Shown here one piece after another: positions 1 to 12,299 of a stretch of 64,000 bases of DNA (positions are counted from its first letter, which is position 1; each line of letters opens with the position of its first letter). This DNA comes from Sinonovacula constricta. Taxonomy: Eukaryota; Mollusca; Bivalvia; Cardiida; Solecurtidae. The translations under genes and the position numbers were made by a program. Under the pieces are notes generated by a model. That model saw only the letters and a program-made list of their open reading frames with translations. It did not search any database and was not told the origin of the DNA. The DNA is taken from the NCBI GenBank assembly GCA_007844125.1, contig CM017567.1, positions 8,516,196-8,580,195 of the forward strand. The letters are read 5' to 3'.

Positions 1-1174
1 TCTTTGGCAATATGTTGTTTTGTCTGCATTTAGTTGTAAGCTAAACAGTGGTAAGTATCCTTTAAATGTAGCAAGTTGAGGGTTAGACATATACTTTCAA
101 GAAAGTGCTTTAATTAGAAGCTATCAGGATAGACGACGCCTGAGATTGAACACAAATGTGTTTATGGCACGCAGTAGGCCCATTAGCCCTTCATGAAACC
201 CAATTAACATGTGCCAGGAATTTATTTGAGTTTTCCCCAGATTTGCTAATTAAATAGCAGTAAACAAAATTCACAAAAGTCTAGAAAACATTTCTGATGA
301 AAATTGCAATTTATCTGTTTTAGCTAGTGTCTTTCTGAGTTAAATTTATTGATGTCATGGTACACAATTTTATTGAAATTGATGAATTTAGTTAATTTTG
401 CTTTAAATTTATATTGGTTGTAGTTATTTTTTTTATGAAGAAGAAGTGCTGTTGAGATGTTGAGTCAGTTTAAAGTCAAATGGTAGTGGTTAAACATACA
501 GGGAACCTGCTTCAGTGCTTTTGTTTTTGGTGTTTAAATTTCCTGCTAAATAATTTATAATAAAGAACATAAAATGACAAAACCTTGAATGATCTATTTC
601 ACTGTTGGTTTCCAGTCTATCGCTAATTGTTCTCTTAAAAGGAAATATTGGAACAATTAAAGCACACCCTGAAAGATTGGTTTTGATAAATTGTGCAATA
701 GAACTTTATTTTCTATGTTTCTGTTTACTATTGACCATACTTAAAGTGACTTTTACATTAAAAATATATCTTTGTGAATAATAAATGTTTTATTAATTAT
801 GTTTGAAAAGTGATTTGAGAATAACATATTTTGCATATACTGTATATTGAATTTTAATGTAAGAATAAGAAAAGTGTGCTGTTATAGTAATTAACAAATT
901 AATACATTAATACTACATTACTAAATTTTACAAAAATAATAAATTTTGTACTTCACGTAAAGCAATTATGATGAACTTATAAAGAAACAAATATTGGAAC
1001 AACTTTTAATGAAGAACCATCCCCAGAACCACATCTGTAAGGAGCCAAAGTTTACTGAACCTTGGTAAAGACAAGTTTAATATAGAACATCTTCTATAGG
1101 AATTTATGTCTTACTGAACCTAAGAAAAGATTTACTTCCACACAGAGCAATCTCTGTTAGGAATCAAATCTTAC
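1..1174 (-). other. Epac intron downstream of the last visible exon (partial)
   Basis: This stretch follows the donor site of the exon ending at 1175 (GAG then gtaag on the minus strand) and runs off the window. It is AT-rich. I found no further Epac exon, no tandem repeat and no recognisable mobile element. The next exon of the gene must lie outside the window. Confidence 0.6.
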
Positions 1175-1321
1175 CTCCCATAGTATTTTGAAGTCCTTCT
1201 GTTCTACACGTATCAGTTCAGTGTAGTCTTGAGTGATGATGGTACAGTGTCGAGGCCGGTTGGTCAACACAGACTCGCCAAAAGATGTCCCAGGACCCAA
1301 CGTACATAGTGTTATCAAATC
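1175..1321 (-). CDS. Epac: Epac (cAMP-regulated Rap GEF), coding exon 4: C-terminal half of first cAMP-binding domain
   Basis: This exon encodes 49 residues (about 93-141 counting from the Met in exon 1), starting [17 protein letters not shown] and ending DFKILWE. It carries the phosphate-binding cassette of a cyclic-nucleotide-binding domain: F-G-E at about 106-108 and P-R-H-C-T at about 115-119, where the Glu and Arg are the usual cAMP contacts. The pattern matches the first cNBD of Epac2/RAPGEF4. An acceptor (ctgcag) lies just before 1321 and a donor (gtaag) after 1175. The exon is 147 nt, phase 0 at both ends, and continues the frame of the exon at 2609-2697. Epac proteins bind cAMP and activate Rap1/Rap2 at membranes. 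The DEP, second cNBD, REM, RA and CDC25-like GEF domains would lie outside the window. Confidence 0.93.
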
Positions 1322-2608
1322 CTGCAGTAAAATATATATATATATATATATTTTTTTTTCTTTATTTCGGGTTCAAGTCTCAACAACTATCATTCAAGAG
1401 TTATAAGGCAATATCAACTTGAAGCAGCTATACTGCTGCCTTTATTGTGATAGCATGCCTGAAATACCACACCCAGTCACATTATCCTGACATAAGGCCA
1501 ACCAGTATGTGGAACTCTCCTTGCAAGTTGCATACAAGACATAAAGCTATTCAACTACAGTACCTTTCCACAACTTTGATCCGAGATGGATAACCTGAGA
1601 TGGATAACCAGCAGATGTTCTACCTACTGTGCTTCAAAATCAGAAATAAAACACTTATTTATACTATTGTATTTATTCTTATGAAGTGCACATGAATGCA
1701 CTTATGTGTTAAGTTCACAAATATGTGTTACCACAACTAGTCAGTACAGATATGTTTTAATGTGAGATTGCTTCTCATATAAGTTTTTAAAAAATATTTC
1801 AGTAAGGCCATTGGGAAAAAATGGTTTTCTTGTTAACTACACAGGATAATTTTAAAAAGCCACAATATATCCCAGACAAGTTGTTTTTTATCAGTATTTA
1901 ACAGTTTAAATTGTCAGTGGTTTAAAAATAATTATAAAAACTTATTTGTGGATAACATTCGGAAGCTGATAATATTATAAATTGAAAAATACATACTAAA
2001 ATGTTATTAAACCAAAAATATAAAAAATGCTTAAATTTTGTAGGTTTCAAACATGGGATCTCTTGTACTGAAGTCAAGTGCTCTACTGATGGTGCCACTT
2101 AGCGTCGGTACATGTTTTCTTTTCACTGCTTTTATTTGTAAAACCTCTCAGGAAGGGCAAGGTTAAATTTCTGTATGGTTTAAGCAACCAAGTTGGCCAA
2201 TTTTCTGACTGACTGTTCAATGGCAGTAACTGATGGGTTTGCTTTTTATATCTATATTTTATATATATATATATTGTCTCAGCACAGATTTGTTTTAACA
2301 TTTACATATGACTGAATACCTTTGTCCTGTGCCTTGTCAAACTTTAATATATAATACAATAGTAATAGTTTTCTCTTTCTTTTTCAGTGATACAGTTTTA
2401 CTACACATTGTGACTTGAACAATATTTACATTTTTTAAAACTGTAACTTTACCTATATAATGATTTCAACAGGCATTAAAAAACATGTCAAAAAACTTGT
2501 GCAAAAAAAAAAAAATGTGTTCCAATAAAGGTGTGCATTGGCTACTCTTGAAATTGTCTTTAGTGTAAGTTGCATTAAAAATGCAGTAGGATTTCAGCCG
2601 AAACCTAC
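1322..2608 (-). other. Epac intron 3 (1,287 bp)
   Basis: Bounded by a GT donor at 2608-2607 and an AG acceptor at 1323-1322 on the minus strand. It contains an (AT)n run near 1331-1351 followed by T9, a second short (AT)n run near 2258-2274, and a tRNA-like relic at 2037-2106. Nothing else was recognised. Confidence 0.85.
2037..2106 (-). repeat. tRNA-derived SINE head fragment
   Basis: Read on the minus strand, a pol III A-box-like stretch (TGGCACCATCAGTAGAGC) is followed about 30 bases later by a degenerate B box (TGTTTGAAACCT), the order and spacing of a tRNA. The stem pairing is poor, so this looks like a SINE head relic rather than a working tRNA gene. Confidence 0.45.
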
Positions 2609-2697
2609 CGATAGATTTCCCGTCTCCGACACCTGGACTTCCAGTGTTCCAGACAACACTGTGTACCAGTTGGTTCCAATATCACCCTGGCGGAACA
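2609..2697 (-). CDS. Epac: Epac, coding exon 3: N-terminal half of first cAMP-binding domain
   Basis: An 89-nt exon that gives the last two bases of a split Leu codon and then 29 codons, starting [20 protein letters not shown]. This beta-barrel segment is highly characteristic of the Epac2-type first cNBD. The acceptor is tttcag before 2697 and the donor gtaggt follows 2609. Joined to the exon ending at 8920 (ACA T plus TG) the split codon becomes TTG, giving the expected T-L-F-R-Q junction. The exon ends on a codon boundary, matching the phase-0 start of exon 4. These agreements make the gene model strong although no transcript is available here. Confidence 0.94.
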
Positions 2698-5120
2698 CTG
2701 AAACATACACAAACACAGACTATTGTTACTAATGTTGCCAAGGTAACAAAAAAGGTATTTAACTATGGCAACCATAAACCAGCAATTGATAAGTAACCAT
2801 GCTAACTGGATTAAAGAGATTTAAATAAATGATTTGATAGTAAACAGTTTCTATATACATTGAATATTTGCACAAATAACCACAGAAATTGAATATTTTC
2901 AAACATACCAACTACAAGTCTACAAACTATTTTCTCCAAGCCTGATCATTAATGGGCAGTGCCTAAGAAATATATTATCAAAAACATGTATGTTGTAATA
3001 CAAATGAAGCTTGCTAAGTATGTGCTGATATTAAGGCACTTGCTGTGATTCTAACAGTAATCAACAGCCAGTAGGTAATCACAGTGGAAACCTAGATGGC
3101 CTTGGCACCGGTGAGATGATGTGGATCCTTAATGCAATAAGTCCTAATCTGGTAAATGGAACGCACCAGAAATTGTTGCCATGGCAATCTAGCACAATGG
3201 TTTACCTGGCACCCAGCACTAACACCTCTGGGATCCAGGTGGCAAGAATGACACCAGGGCCACACAGAATGGTTCACATAACTGGTATGTCGCCATATGG
3301 TAAGATTAAAGTGCCAGGCATCAACACAAGCAGCAACAATTCCTGAGAAAAAGCCTACAGAAGTCAAGAACGACTGAATCAGACCAGTGATCAAAGATCA
3401 ATTGGATTTGTTATTTTTTGGAGAAAAAAATCTTTAAAGTAAACAAGAGACAGATCACTTTAGGCTAATAGAAGACTGGCTTTGCTGTGGTGATATAACA
3501 TGCAAATCCATTAATTTGTCACCAAATCATCCAGTCCTGAAACTACTTTTAGAAGCTCAATCTAAGCAGGACACAGGCTCTCAAGCATCAATGTAAATGA
3601 AAATACAAGGATGGGGCGAGAATAGTTAAAAAATGAAAACTAGGTAAAAAGTGGAAAAAACTAGGCTGGAATGTTGAGCCAAAAAACTAGGCATTATTTT
3701 TATGAAAAAAAAAGGTACCTTTGGAGTCATCTTCTTGCTTATTACTACAGATAAAATACGACTCCATGAGCATGAAAAGTGGCTTAATCTGTATTTTGCT
3801 ATGGTTAACATATAAAATACAAATTATTAAAAATTAAATCTATTAAAAAGTTATTACTCAGAAACAAAAAATCCATTTGAGGACACATGCTTGAACAGAC
3901 TGTTGGTATAACATTATTCTCCTTCAGCATTCTTTACAAGCGATGATTGTTGTTGGACCAGTAACCAAGTATGGCCATTTTTTGGTTAAGGTCATGAGTC
4001 TGCTTCATTCTTTTGGCTTACACCTAAATTACAAGTAAAACAATTCATATTACCGGAGACTTACTAGCAACTAGTGCAGACTCTGACCAGACAGCTCCAA
4101 GCTAGAGTTGACTGGTCTCGACCTACATTACTTTTCTGTTCAATTCGTACTAGAAGGCTAAGAGTTATTTTATGACATGATTTTTTCTCACTTCAAAGTT
4201 ATTACAAAGCATGCCAAAAGATGGCTGGGAATGATAAAAAAGTCAATTTAAGTGGTTTGTTGCCTTAGTTACCAGACATGTCCTTGTTGGTGCAGTATGT
4301 CATTTTTGGGGGAGAAAAGTTAATAAAAAATGAAGCCATAAATATTCAAATGTTCCCATGGTTACCAGAACACAGGCTCAAGTTTAGTAGTTGGTGCACC
4401 TTAAAGGTGGTTACCCTCAGTTTCTCAAATGACCAAGTAAGTTATTGTTATCCTAAAAGGTCCTTCAAAATGCTGTTCATTGATGCCCTAAATTTGAATA
4501 AGTAAGCATAAATCCTCAATCATCATTGCAAACTGGTATTTCCTATCTCAGCCATGCTGCAGAGTTATGTATTTTTTAAAGTAAGAAAAAAGTGTGACTT
4601 ATTTTTGAAATCACACTATAAAGTTATCCGGATAGACCGCTCTGAAGTCGATATCTATTTTTTGCAGAAATCATTATCAAGCTTATTTGTAGACTCAGTA
4701 AAAATGAACATTAGAGTGATTTTTTTTTTACAATTAGTACTTTTTAACAATATAGTATGTGTGAAAAATCATCTTTTCTTAGACTAAGGAATGAATTTAT
4801 GTGAAATTTTGCTGAATTTCACAAAGCTGTGTAAAGATATTGTTACATGTGTTTGACATCAACAACCTCTTAGGTACCACATGTAAGGAATACCTGGTAT
4901 TGGCAAAAACATGAGACAAGAAAAAAGAATATGAAAAAAAAAACCCAGTGAGATTCTGTATCATTTACCATTTTTTATAAAGCTCAAGATGTTGATGTTT
5001 TAATTTATTGATTATCATTTTATACAGTCCGCAGCACTGAAACATTTGTCATCATTAAGCATACTGATCTTTTGATCAGCCCAAAAACAATCTTTAAGTT
5101 ATCTGGAGCAGTGCCGCTTG

Positions 5121-8100
5121 CAGCAGAATTAATAGTGCTGCCTTCAGTGTGAATAGCAAGCAGATAACCTTGAAACAGAAATAGTGCTGCCTTCAGTGTG
5201 AACAGCAAGCAGATAACCTTATAGCACAAATAGTGCTGCCTTCTGTGTGAATAGCAAGAGGAGAACCTTGAAGCAGAAATAGTGCTGCCTTCAGTGTGAA
5301 TAGCAAGCAGAGAACCTTGAAACAGAAATAGTACTGCCTGCAATGTGACTAGCAAGCAGAGAACCTTGAAGCACAAATAGTGCTGCCTTCACTGTGAATA
5401 GCAAGCAGAGAACCTTGAAACAGAAATAGTACTGACTTCACTGTGAATAGCAAGCAGAGAACCTTGAAACAGAAATAGTGCTGCCTTCAGTGTGAATAGC
5501 AAGCAGAGAACCTTGAAAGAGAAATAGTGCTGCCTTCACTGTGAATAGCAAGCAGAGAACTTTGAAACAGAAATAGTGCTGCCTTCACTGTGAATAGCAA
5601 GCAGAGAACCTTGAAGCAGAAATAGTGCTGCCTTCACTGTGAATAGCAAGCAGAGAACCTTGAAACAGAAATAGTACTGCCTGCAATGTGACTAGCAAGC
5701 AGAGAACCTTGAAGCACAAATAGTGCTGCCTTCAGTGTGAACAGCAAGCAGAGAACCTTGAAACAGAAATAGTACTGACTTCAATGTGTATAGCAAGCAG
5801 AAAACCTTGAAGCAGAAATAGTGCTGCCTTCAGTGTGAATAGCAAGCAGAGAACTTGGAAGCAGAAATAGTGCTGCCTTCAGTGTGAATAGCAAGCAGAG
5901 AACCTTGAAGCACAAATAGTGCTGCCTTCTGTGAGAATAGCAAGTAGAGAACCTTGAAGCACAAATAGTGCTGCCTTTAGTGTGAATAGCAAGCAGAGAA
6001 CCTTGAAACAGAAATAGTGCTGCCTTCAGTGTGAATAGCAAGCAGAGAACCTTAAAGTATAAATAGTGCTGCCTTCAGTGTGAATAGCTATCAGAGAACC
6101 TTGAAGCAGAAATAGTGCTGCCTTCAGTGTAAATAGCAAGCAGAGAACCTTGCAGCAGAAATAGTGCTGCCTTCAGTGTGAATAGCAAGCAGAGAACCTT
6201 GAAGCAGAAATAGGGCTGCCTCCAGTGTGAATAGCAAGCAGAGAACCTTGAAACAGAAATAGTGCTGCCTTCAGTGTGAATAGCAAGCAGAGAACCTTGA
6301 AACAGAAATAGTGCTGCCTTCAGTGTGAATAGCAAGCAGAAAACCTTGAAGTATAAATAGTGCTGCCTTCAGTTGGAAAAACAAGCTGAGAACCTTGAAA
6401 CAGAAATAGTGCTGCCTTCAGTGTGAATAGCAAGCAGAGAACCTTGAAGTATAAATAGTGCTGCCTTTAGTTGGAAAAGCAAGTAGAGAAGCTTGAAACA
6501 GAAATAGTGCTGCCTTCAGTGTGAATAGCAAGCAGAGAACCTTGAAGTATAAATAGTGCTGCCTTCAGTTGGAATAGCAAGTAGAGAACCTTGAAGCACA
6601 AATAGTGCTGCCTTCTGTGAGAATAGCAAGTAGAGAACCTTGAAGCACAAATAGTGCTGCCTTTAGTGTGAATAGCAAGCAGAGAACCTTGAAACAGAAA
6701 TAGTGCTGCCTTCAGTGTGAATAGCAAGCAGAGAACCTTAAAGTATAAATAGTGCTGCCTTCAGTGTGAATAGCTATCAGAGAACCTTGAAACAGAAATA
6801 GTGCTGCCTTCAGTGTGAATAGCAAGCAGAGAACCTTGAAGCACAAATAGTGCTGCCTTCAGTGTGAATAGCAAGCAGAGAACCTTGAAAGAGAAATAGT
6901 GCTGCCTCCAGTGTATATAGCAAGCAGAGAACCTTGAAACAGAAATAGTGCTGCCTTCAGTGTGAATAGCAAGCAGAGAACTTTGAAACAGAAATAGTGT
7001 TGCCTTCAGTGTGAATAGCAAGCAGAAAACCTTGAAGTATAAATAGTGCTGCCTTCAGTTGGAATAGCAAGCAGAGAACCTTGAAACAAAAATAGTGCTG
7101 CCTTCAGTATGAATAGCAAGCAGAGAACCTTGATGCACAAATAGGGCTGCCTTCAGTGTGAATAGCAAGCAGAGAACCTTGAAACAGAAATAGTGCTGCC
7201 TTCAGTGTGTATAGCAAGCAGAGAACCTTGAAACAGAAATAGTGCTGCCTTCAGTGTGAATAGCAAGCAGAGAACCTTAAAGTATAAATAGTGCTGCCTT
7301 CAGTGTGAATAGCTATCAGAGAACCTTGAAGCAGAAATAGTGCTGCCTTCAGTGTGAATAGCTATCAGAAAACCTTGAAGCAGAAATAGTGCTGCCTTCA
7401 GTGTGAATAGCTATCAGAGAACCTTGAAGCAGAAATAGTGCTGCCTTCAGCGTGAATAGGAAGCAGAGAACCTTGATGCAGAAATAGTGCTGCCTGCAAT
7501 GTGAATAGAAAGCAGAAAACATTGAAATGGAAATAGTGCTCCCTTCAGTGTGAATAGCAAGCAGAGAACCTTAAAGCAGAAATAGTGTTGTCTTTAGTGT
7601 GAACAGCAAGCAGATAACCTTGAAGCAGAAACAGTGCTGTCTTTAGTGTGAACAGCAAGCAGATAACATTGAAGCAGAAATAGTGTTGTCTTTAGTGTGA
7701 ACAGCAAGCAGAGAACCTTGAAGCAGAAATAGTGTTGTCTTTAGTGTGAACAGCAAGCAGATAACCTTGTAGCAGAAATAGTGTTGTCTTTAGTGTGAAC
7801 AGCAAGCAGAGAACCTTGAAGCAGAAATAGTGTTGTCTTTAGTGTGAACAGCAAGCAGATAACCTTGAAGCAGAAATAGTGTTGTCTTTAGTGTGAATAG
7901 CAAGCAGAGAACCTTGAAGCAGAAATAGTGTTGTCTTTAGTGTGAACAGCAAGCAGATAACCTTGAAGCAGAAATAGTGCGGCCTTCAGTGTGAATAGCA
8001 AGCAGAGAACCTTGAAACAGAAATAGTGCTGCCTTCAGTGTCAATAGCAAGCAGAGAACATTGAAACAGAAATAGTGCTGCTTTCAGTGTGAATAGCAAG

Positions 8101-8194
8101 CAGATATGATTGAAACAGAAATAGTGCTGCCTCCAGTGTGAATAGCAAGTAGAGAACCTTGAAGTAGAAATAGTGCTGCCTTATAAATAGCAAA
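5121..8194. repeat. 49-bp minisatellite array, about 63 copies
   Basis: The unit reads approximately aatagtgctgccttcagtgt followed by gaatagcaagcagagaacct and tgaagcaga, 49 bp in all. It repeats head to tail for about 3.07 kb. Variants differ by a few substitutions: gaaacaga, gaagcaca and aagtata linkers, or agctatcag for agcaagcag. A subarray at about 7575-7975 is homogenised for 'gttgtctttagtgtgaacagc'. Two blocks 686 bp apart (14 units) share the same variant order: about 5781-6335 and 6467-7021. Short minus-strand ORFs recur through it because 49 bp shifts frame every unit; they are not genes. Confidence 0.95.
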
Positions 8195-8299
8195 AACTAC
8201 CTATCAGGATATTAGTCATATTACCTTGACACCGTGCCAACCAGTCAATGAACTTTGACCATATTTGCTTCAGCATAAGCAAGAGAGCTTAACCGCTAC

Positions 8300-8402
8300 C
8301 ATTTTTAATGACTTTGGTTAGTCTCAGCTTGGGTTTGAATCTGAGGCATTCCTACCTGTAGCTGGTGCTTAGGTCCAGCACTCTACAGATTATCTGCCAG
8401 GG
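8300..8402 (-). repeat. tRNA-derived SINE head
   Basis: On the minus strand an A-box-like stretch (AGATAATCTGTAGAGTGC) is followed by a B box (GATTCAAACCC) at about tRNA spacing. The body beyond the B box was not matched to another copy here. It is probably a truncated SINE. Confidence 0.45.
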
Positions 8403-8919
8403 TTCATACATTCTGTTTTATTGTCATTTATTGGAGAAGTTATAAAAGTTTACTTAATGTATAAAATCTCTGGCAAATGCATGCATCATTAAAATGTATT
8501 GTTCTTTCCTACTAATGCAGGATTTATTGGCAACTAAATGGAAAAAAAAAACATCAACCTTTTTTAATTGACTTAACACTGTTTATCTTGCCAACCAAAA
8601 GTTGATCAGGCTTGCATAAATAGTGTTGATCCAGCCCAGTCCCTTCCTACACTAGGAGCTTGCTGATCAAGATAAATATCTCTTGTTTCCTTTGTATTTA
8701 GTTGTTAGCTTAGAACTTAAGATTTAGTTTTGCTTAATGTAAATCTAGCATGGTAAGGCCTAATTTCTGATCTAATGATATCAAAAAGCAATAGCAGTAG
8801 TCAGTCTAGACACTTGTGCATAATACTTTTAGCAAGGCCTTATAACTTGTTTATGCCTGACTTGTCCCATCTTGGTACACTCAATAAGAACAATAACAGT
8901 AGTCAGGATGGGCACTTAC

Positions 8920-9062
8920 ATGTGACACCTTTCTCCAGATCTTCGTAGTAACCATAGTAACAGATCTGCTGCAACAACATTGGGTGGAACTTCTCAAACA
9001 CTTTGATGTCCTTCAGTCGAGAGTAGATAATATCCAGGTCCTCCCCTGTGCGGTCACAAGGC
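8920..9062 (-). CDS. Epac: Epac, coding exon 2: region leading into first cAMP-binding domain
   Basis: A 143-nt exon that supplies the last base of a split Arg codon, 47 full codons and the first base of a split Leu codon. The product begins [20 protein letters not shown] and ends [10 protein letters not shown], which corresponds to the N-terminal helices of the Epac2 first cNBD. The acceptor is tttgcag before 9062 and the donor gtaag follows 8920. Upstream it joins the exon at 58371-58414 (AAA AG plus G gives AGG, Arg); downstream it joins exon 3. The partner exon 1 is 49 kb away. Confidence 0.94.
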
Positions 9063-11664
9063 CTGCAAATGGTAGAGTATATAGTTTTCAGTCAATAACA
9101 AGGTGTACTTAATTTGGGAAGATCTTCTAGCTGATCTGTAGTGTGCCTGTGGTTCTACCCAGACATTTGTCTTGAGTCTTCCTCTACCAAAAAAAAAAGC
9201 TAAGCCTTGCTATCATGACCATAATTGGTCACTGCAATATATTTAAAAAGACACACACACACAAAACAAGGTGTACTAATTATATTATTTTCTGTTTGTA
9301 AAAGACAGGGCATGAGGGTTTTTTTTTAACTTTTGGGATCACATAAAAATAGAAGAAAAGAAAAAGATGCTAAGCATTAAAGGCGATGCAAAAACTGGAA
9401 CAGGTTAGAGCAATATGGGAGCAAGTAAGAAGGCATTTTTGAATAGTTAAGTTTTTGTTGTTGTTTTTTTTATAGTTTTCAGTGACTAAATATCACCAGA
9501 GAAAATGCATGTATCATGTATAATTTTGAGACCATAGAATGGTTTAAAACAAAATATAAAGAAAAACCCAACACCATGTAATAGGTTTTTCAAGATGTTA
9601 CATATGTAGATGAAAGAAATGGCACAATTATTTAAAAAAAAACAATAAAATTTAAGTGTACAAGCAGAAAATGCACATGTGCAGCAGCCTTACATTACAT
9701 AAATCATTGTTGTTCAGGTTATATTTTACACAAACATATTATGTTTCCTCTTTCTCAGTATCTTATTGTTTATTATCAAAGGTGTTTTGCATGGAAGCAT
9801 TTTTGTAACTAGGTTATGTACACAGAGAACATTGTTTAGTGTTTCCTAAAATTAATGCACTTCACACATTTTAAAGTGGAATAGATGAAGACAAAAACAG
9901 AGAGAAACATTAAATAGAACGACCTTGCATGGCACTGATCCTGGTGGAAATTATGACGTTACATAAAGCAAAGTTATTATGCAATAATGTGCTTATGAGG
10001 TTAATAATTACACACTGAACTGACATTAATAATATAACTTAACAGAAGTTGCTGCCAAGTGAAAGGTAGTGTAGTGTCATTCAAAACAAGACCAAAATAC
10101 TACAAAACATCAAAAGCAAGTTTTCAATATTATCTGAGATGGATACTGCTATTTAGTACAACTGGGGGTATTTAAGGGGTCACAAAAGTAATAATTAGTC
10201 TGACCATATTCTGTGTTTGCAAAATGTTTGCAAAAATAATGATTTGGAGAAGGAATAAAATCTCATGTCTGTCCTTGGGTTTGAACCCAGTACCCACCGA
10301 TCCCCAGTCCATAACTTATAAGACTTTAATATAAAAATTGAAGCAAGTTAACTTCACAACACTTTGGATTGATAAAGATTGAATGGCACACATTTTTAAA
10401 CAGCAAACAACTACTGGTATACAATAAACCCCAGCAATGCTCTTTACATGGATTATCAGAAGCAAGTTTAAACATGAGCCAATCTAGCATGGGTTAAATC
10501 TACCAACATCATAATAAAACTTCTATAAAATCTAACAATACATCTAATGAAAAGTAGCAAATAATAATTGGCATAGTGACCTAAATGTCAATATTTGTTA
10601 TCAAGTAATCACATTATTAATCACTATGACATTTACCTTTAGCTAACATTTCTAGTAAGTTTGTGGATGGTGGCTAATGTATTCTTTATGTACATAGGAA
10701 AAGTCACGCTCACTACCACCAAAATCACAGTAAGGATGATATGACCTTGACCTTTCATCCACTGACCCAAAAACCAACAGCAGTCATCTAATCATCATCA
10801 CCAGTGTTCCTCCCACTTTTAAGGATGATGTGGGGTCAGGTTCTTAAGGTATGGATCAGAAATGAAGCAAGCAACAGACGTACAGACATGGACAACAATG
10901 TCTTCTTCTCTGAACTCAAGGACCATAATAATTATTGATTCACTTAAATTTTTGCTATTTCTAACCACAAATCTTTTTTCTTTCAAATTCAATGTGATAG
11001 TGTCCAGAAAAAAAAACAACAAAATCTTCAACACTATAAAAAAGGATTGATCCCTCAGGAAACATGTTATTAACCCTGGAGAGTGACAACCTGTATTTAG
11101 GTATGGATTGCAGAGCTTGGAAACAAGAGGATTTTTTCCCAGTTCAATATATTTTATGTCTGCTCTAAACCCTAAATATCCGCTCCTCATTAGAGTTGTC
11201 TCAATGTGACAAATGTTGATGGTCACCCACCGAAGAGGGTCTGATTTAGAGTGTACTGCTAAGCCCAGGGAGATGTATCACCAACCTAAGAAGAGGACAC
11301 ATATCCATGACATTGGAAAAAAACCTCGCTCACAATGATTCAGGGAAGATTTTTGTAAGATATTTTGCTTTAAAGAATATTAATTTATTTTAACATGTCT
11401 GCATAAAATCACTATTTCATAATTTGTACAGAACTGCTACCTAAATCTTGTTTTATGATTTAAATTTTTACTTTTTTTAAGTAAGAATTCGGAAAAAGAA
11501 ATACTTCTTTTCAAATTGCTATCCTTAGGTTGGGACAATCAAAACCATCTTGATGGTTTTAACTTTGAAGTTTGAAAGTTTGAAGCTCAACAATCTAGTA
11601 TATGTCCGAACTGTGTAGAGAAAAACTATGTAATGTGAATATGTCAGTCATAAGCAGTAACATG
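9063..11664. other. Intronic stretch, little recognised
   Basis: AT-rich. Contains a short SINE-tail fragment at about 9134-9190 (matching the reverse complement of the GTCTGGGTAGAACCA segment of the SINE at 47955-48189), a B-box-like GGTTTGAACCC near 10280, and a 'tgaccttgacctttca' motif near 10745 of the kind found in dispersed bivalve repeats. No coding evidence. Confidence 0.5.
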
Positions 11665-11839
11665 ATTGGTTCAATAATTCTCCTAACTTCATTGGTTCAA
11701 TAATTCTCCTAACTTCATTGGTTCAATAATTCCTAACTTCATTGGTTCAATAATTCTCCTAACTTCATTGGTTCAATAATTCTCCTAACTTCATTGGTTC
11801 AATAATTCTCCTATCTTCATTGGTGCAATAATTCTCCAT
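11665..11839. repeat. 26-bp tandem repeat, 7 copies
   Basis: Unit attggttcaataattctcct plus aacttc. Copies start at 11665, 11691, 11717, 11741, 11767, 11793 and 11819. The third copy is 24 bp because it lacks two bases, and the last copy diverges (attggtgcaa). Confidence 0.95.
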
Positions 11840-12059
11840 TAATTTAAATAACATAATTATGATATGAGTGCTTCTTTGCATCATGTACATACTCAAAACT
11901 GTGGCCATGTGACTCCATTATATTTATTATAAACAACAAAAAACATTAGTTAACCAGGATCTAAACTTTTTCCTATTGCAAGCTTAACCTGCTTCATTTA
12001 TTAGTATACTATATTGAATTCTTAGTTATTGGCTTAAAATTTTATGAAAGGGTCAAAAA

Positions 12060-12200
12060 CCTTTTTGCTTAAGACACAGCAGCAAATAATAGAGATTCTG
12101 ATCAGACAGCTATCCACAGATATCTGGTTGATCTGGATCAACACTTTTTTACCCAAGCCTAATAAATATGTATTTAGCAAGCTAAGGGTTTATCTTTATA
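12060..12200 (+). repeat. Dispersed repeat ('tgatcag' family), copy
   Basis: The copies at about 12060-12200, 17052-17180 and 61925-62040 align along 120-130 bp: cagcagcaaataat, then ctgatcagacagct, then ctgatctggatc, then aagcctaa, then agcaagctaagg. Shorter or more diverged relatives are at about 4080-4130, 8600-8690, 26655-26770, 31030-31145, 36140-36265, 46035-46140, 52570-52650 and 59080-59150. I saw no A or B box and no coding capacity. Probably a short non-autonomous element, family unknown to me. Confidence 0.6.
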
Positions 12201-12299
12201 ATTACATCTTGTTGCTTATAGATGCAAGAAGCTGTAAGCAGATCACTAGATATCAGGTATTTGTAATTAAATTAAATTTAAAAGCATTATAAGGATTAA

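Larger units (their letters stand above)
2698..8919 (-). other. Epac intron 2 (6,222 bp)
   Basis: This intron is dominated by the 49-bp minisatellite at 5121-8194. Outside it there are a SINE head near 8300-8402 and fragments of the 'tgatcag' dispersed repeat near 4080-4130 and 8600-8690. A stretch at 3092-3394, open on both strands, resembles no protein I know. The rest of 2698-5120 shows nothing I recognise. Confidence 0.85.

Noticed and set aside
1..1174. A further Epac exon at the left edge
   Set aside because: I scanned the minus strand for the expected continuation after DFKILWE and found no matching peptide with splice sites.
3092..3394. 100-codon minus and 76-codon plus overlapping ORFs
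   Set aside because: No recognisable domain, no Epac similarity and no splice signals that fit the gene; probably chance or an old repeat.
5020..7021. Several 86-118 codon minus-strand ORFs with LFTLKAALFLFQGS repeats
   Set aside because: They are frame-shifting translations of the 49-bp minisatellite.
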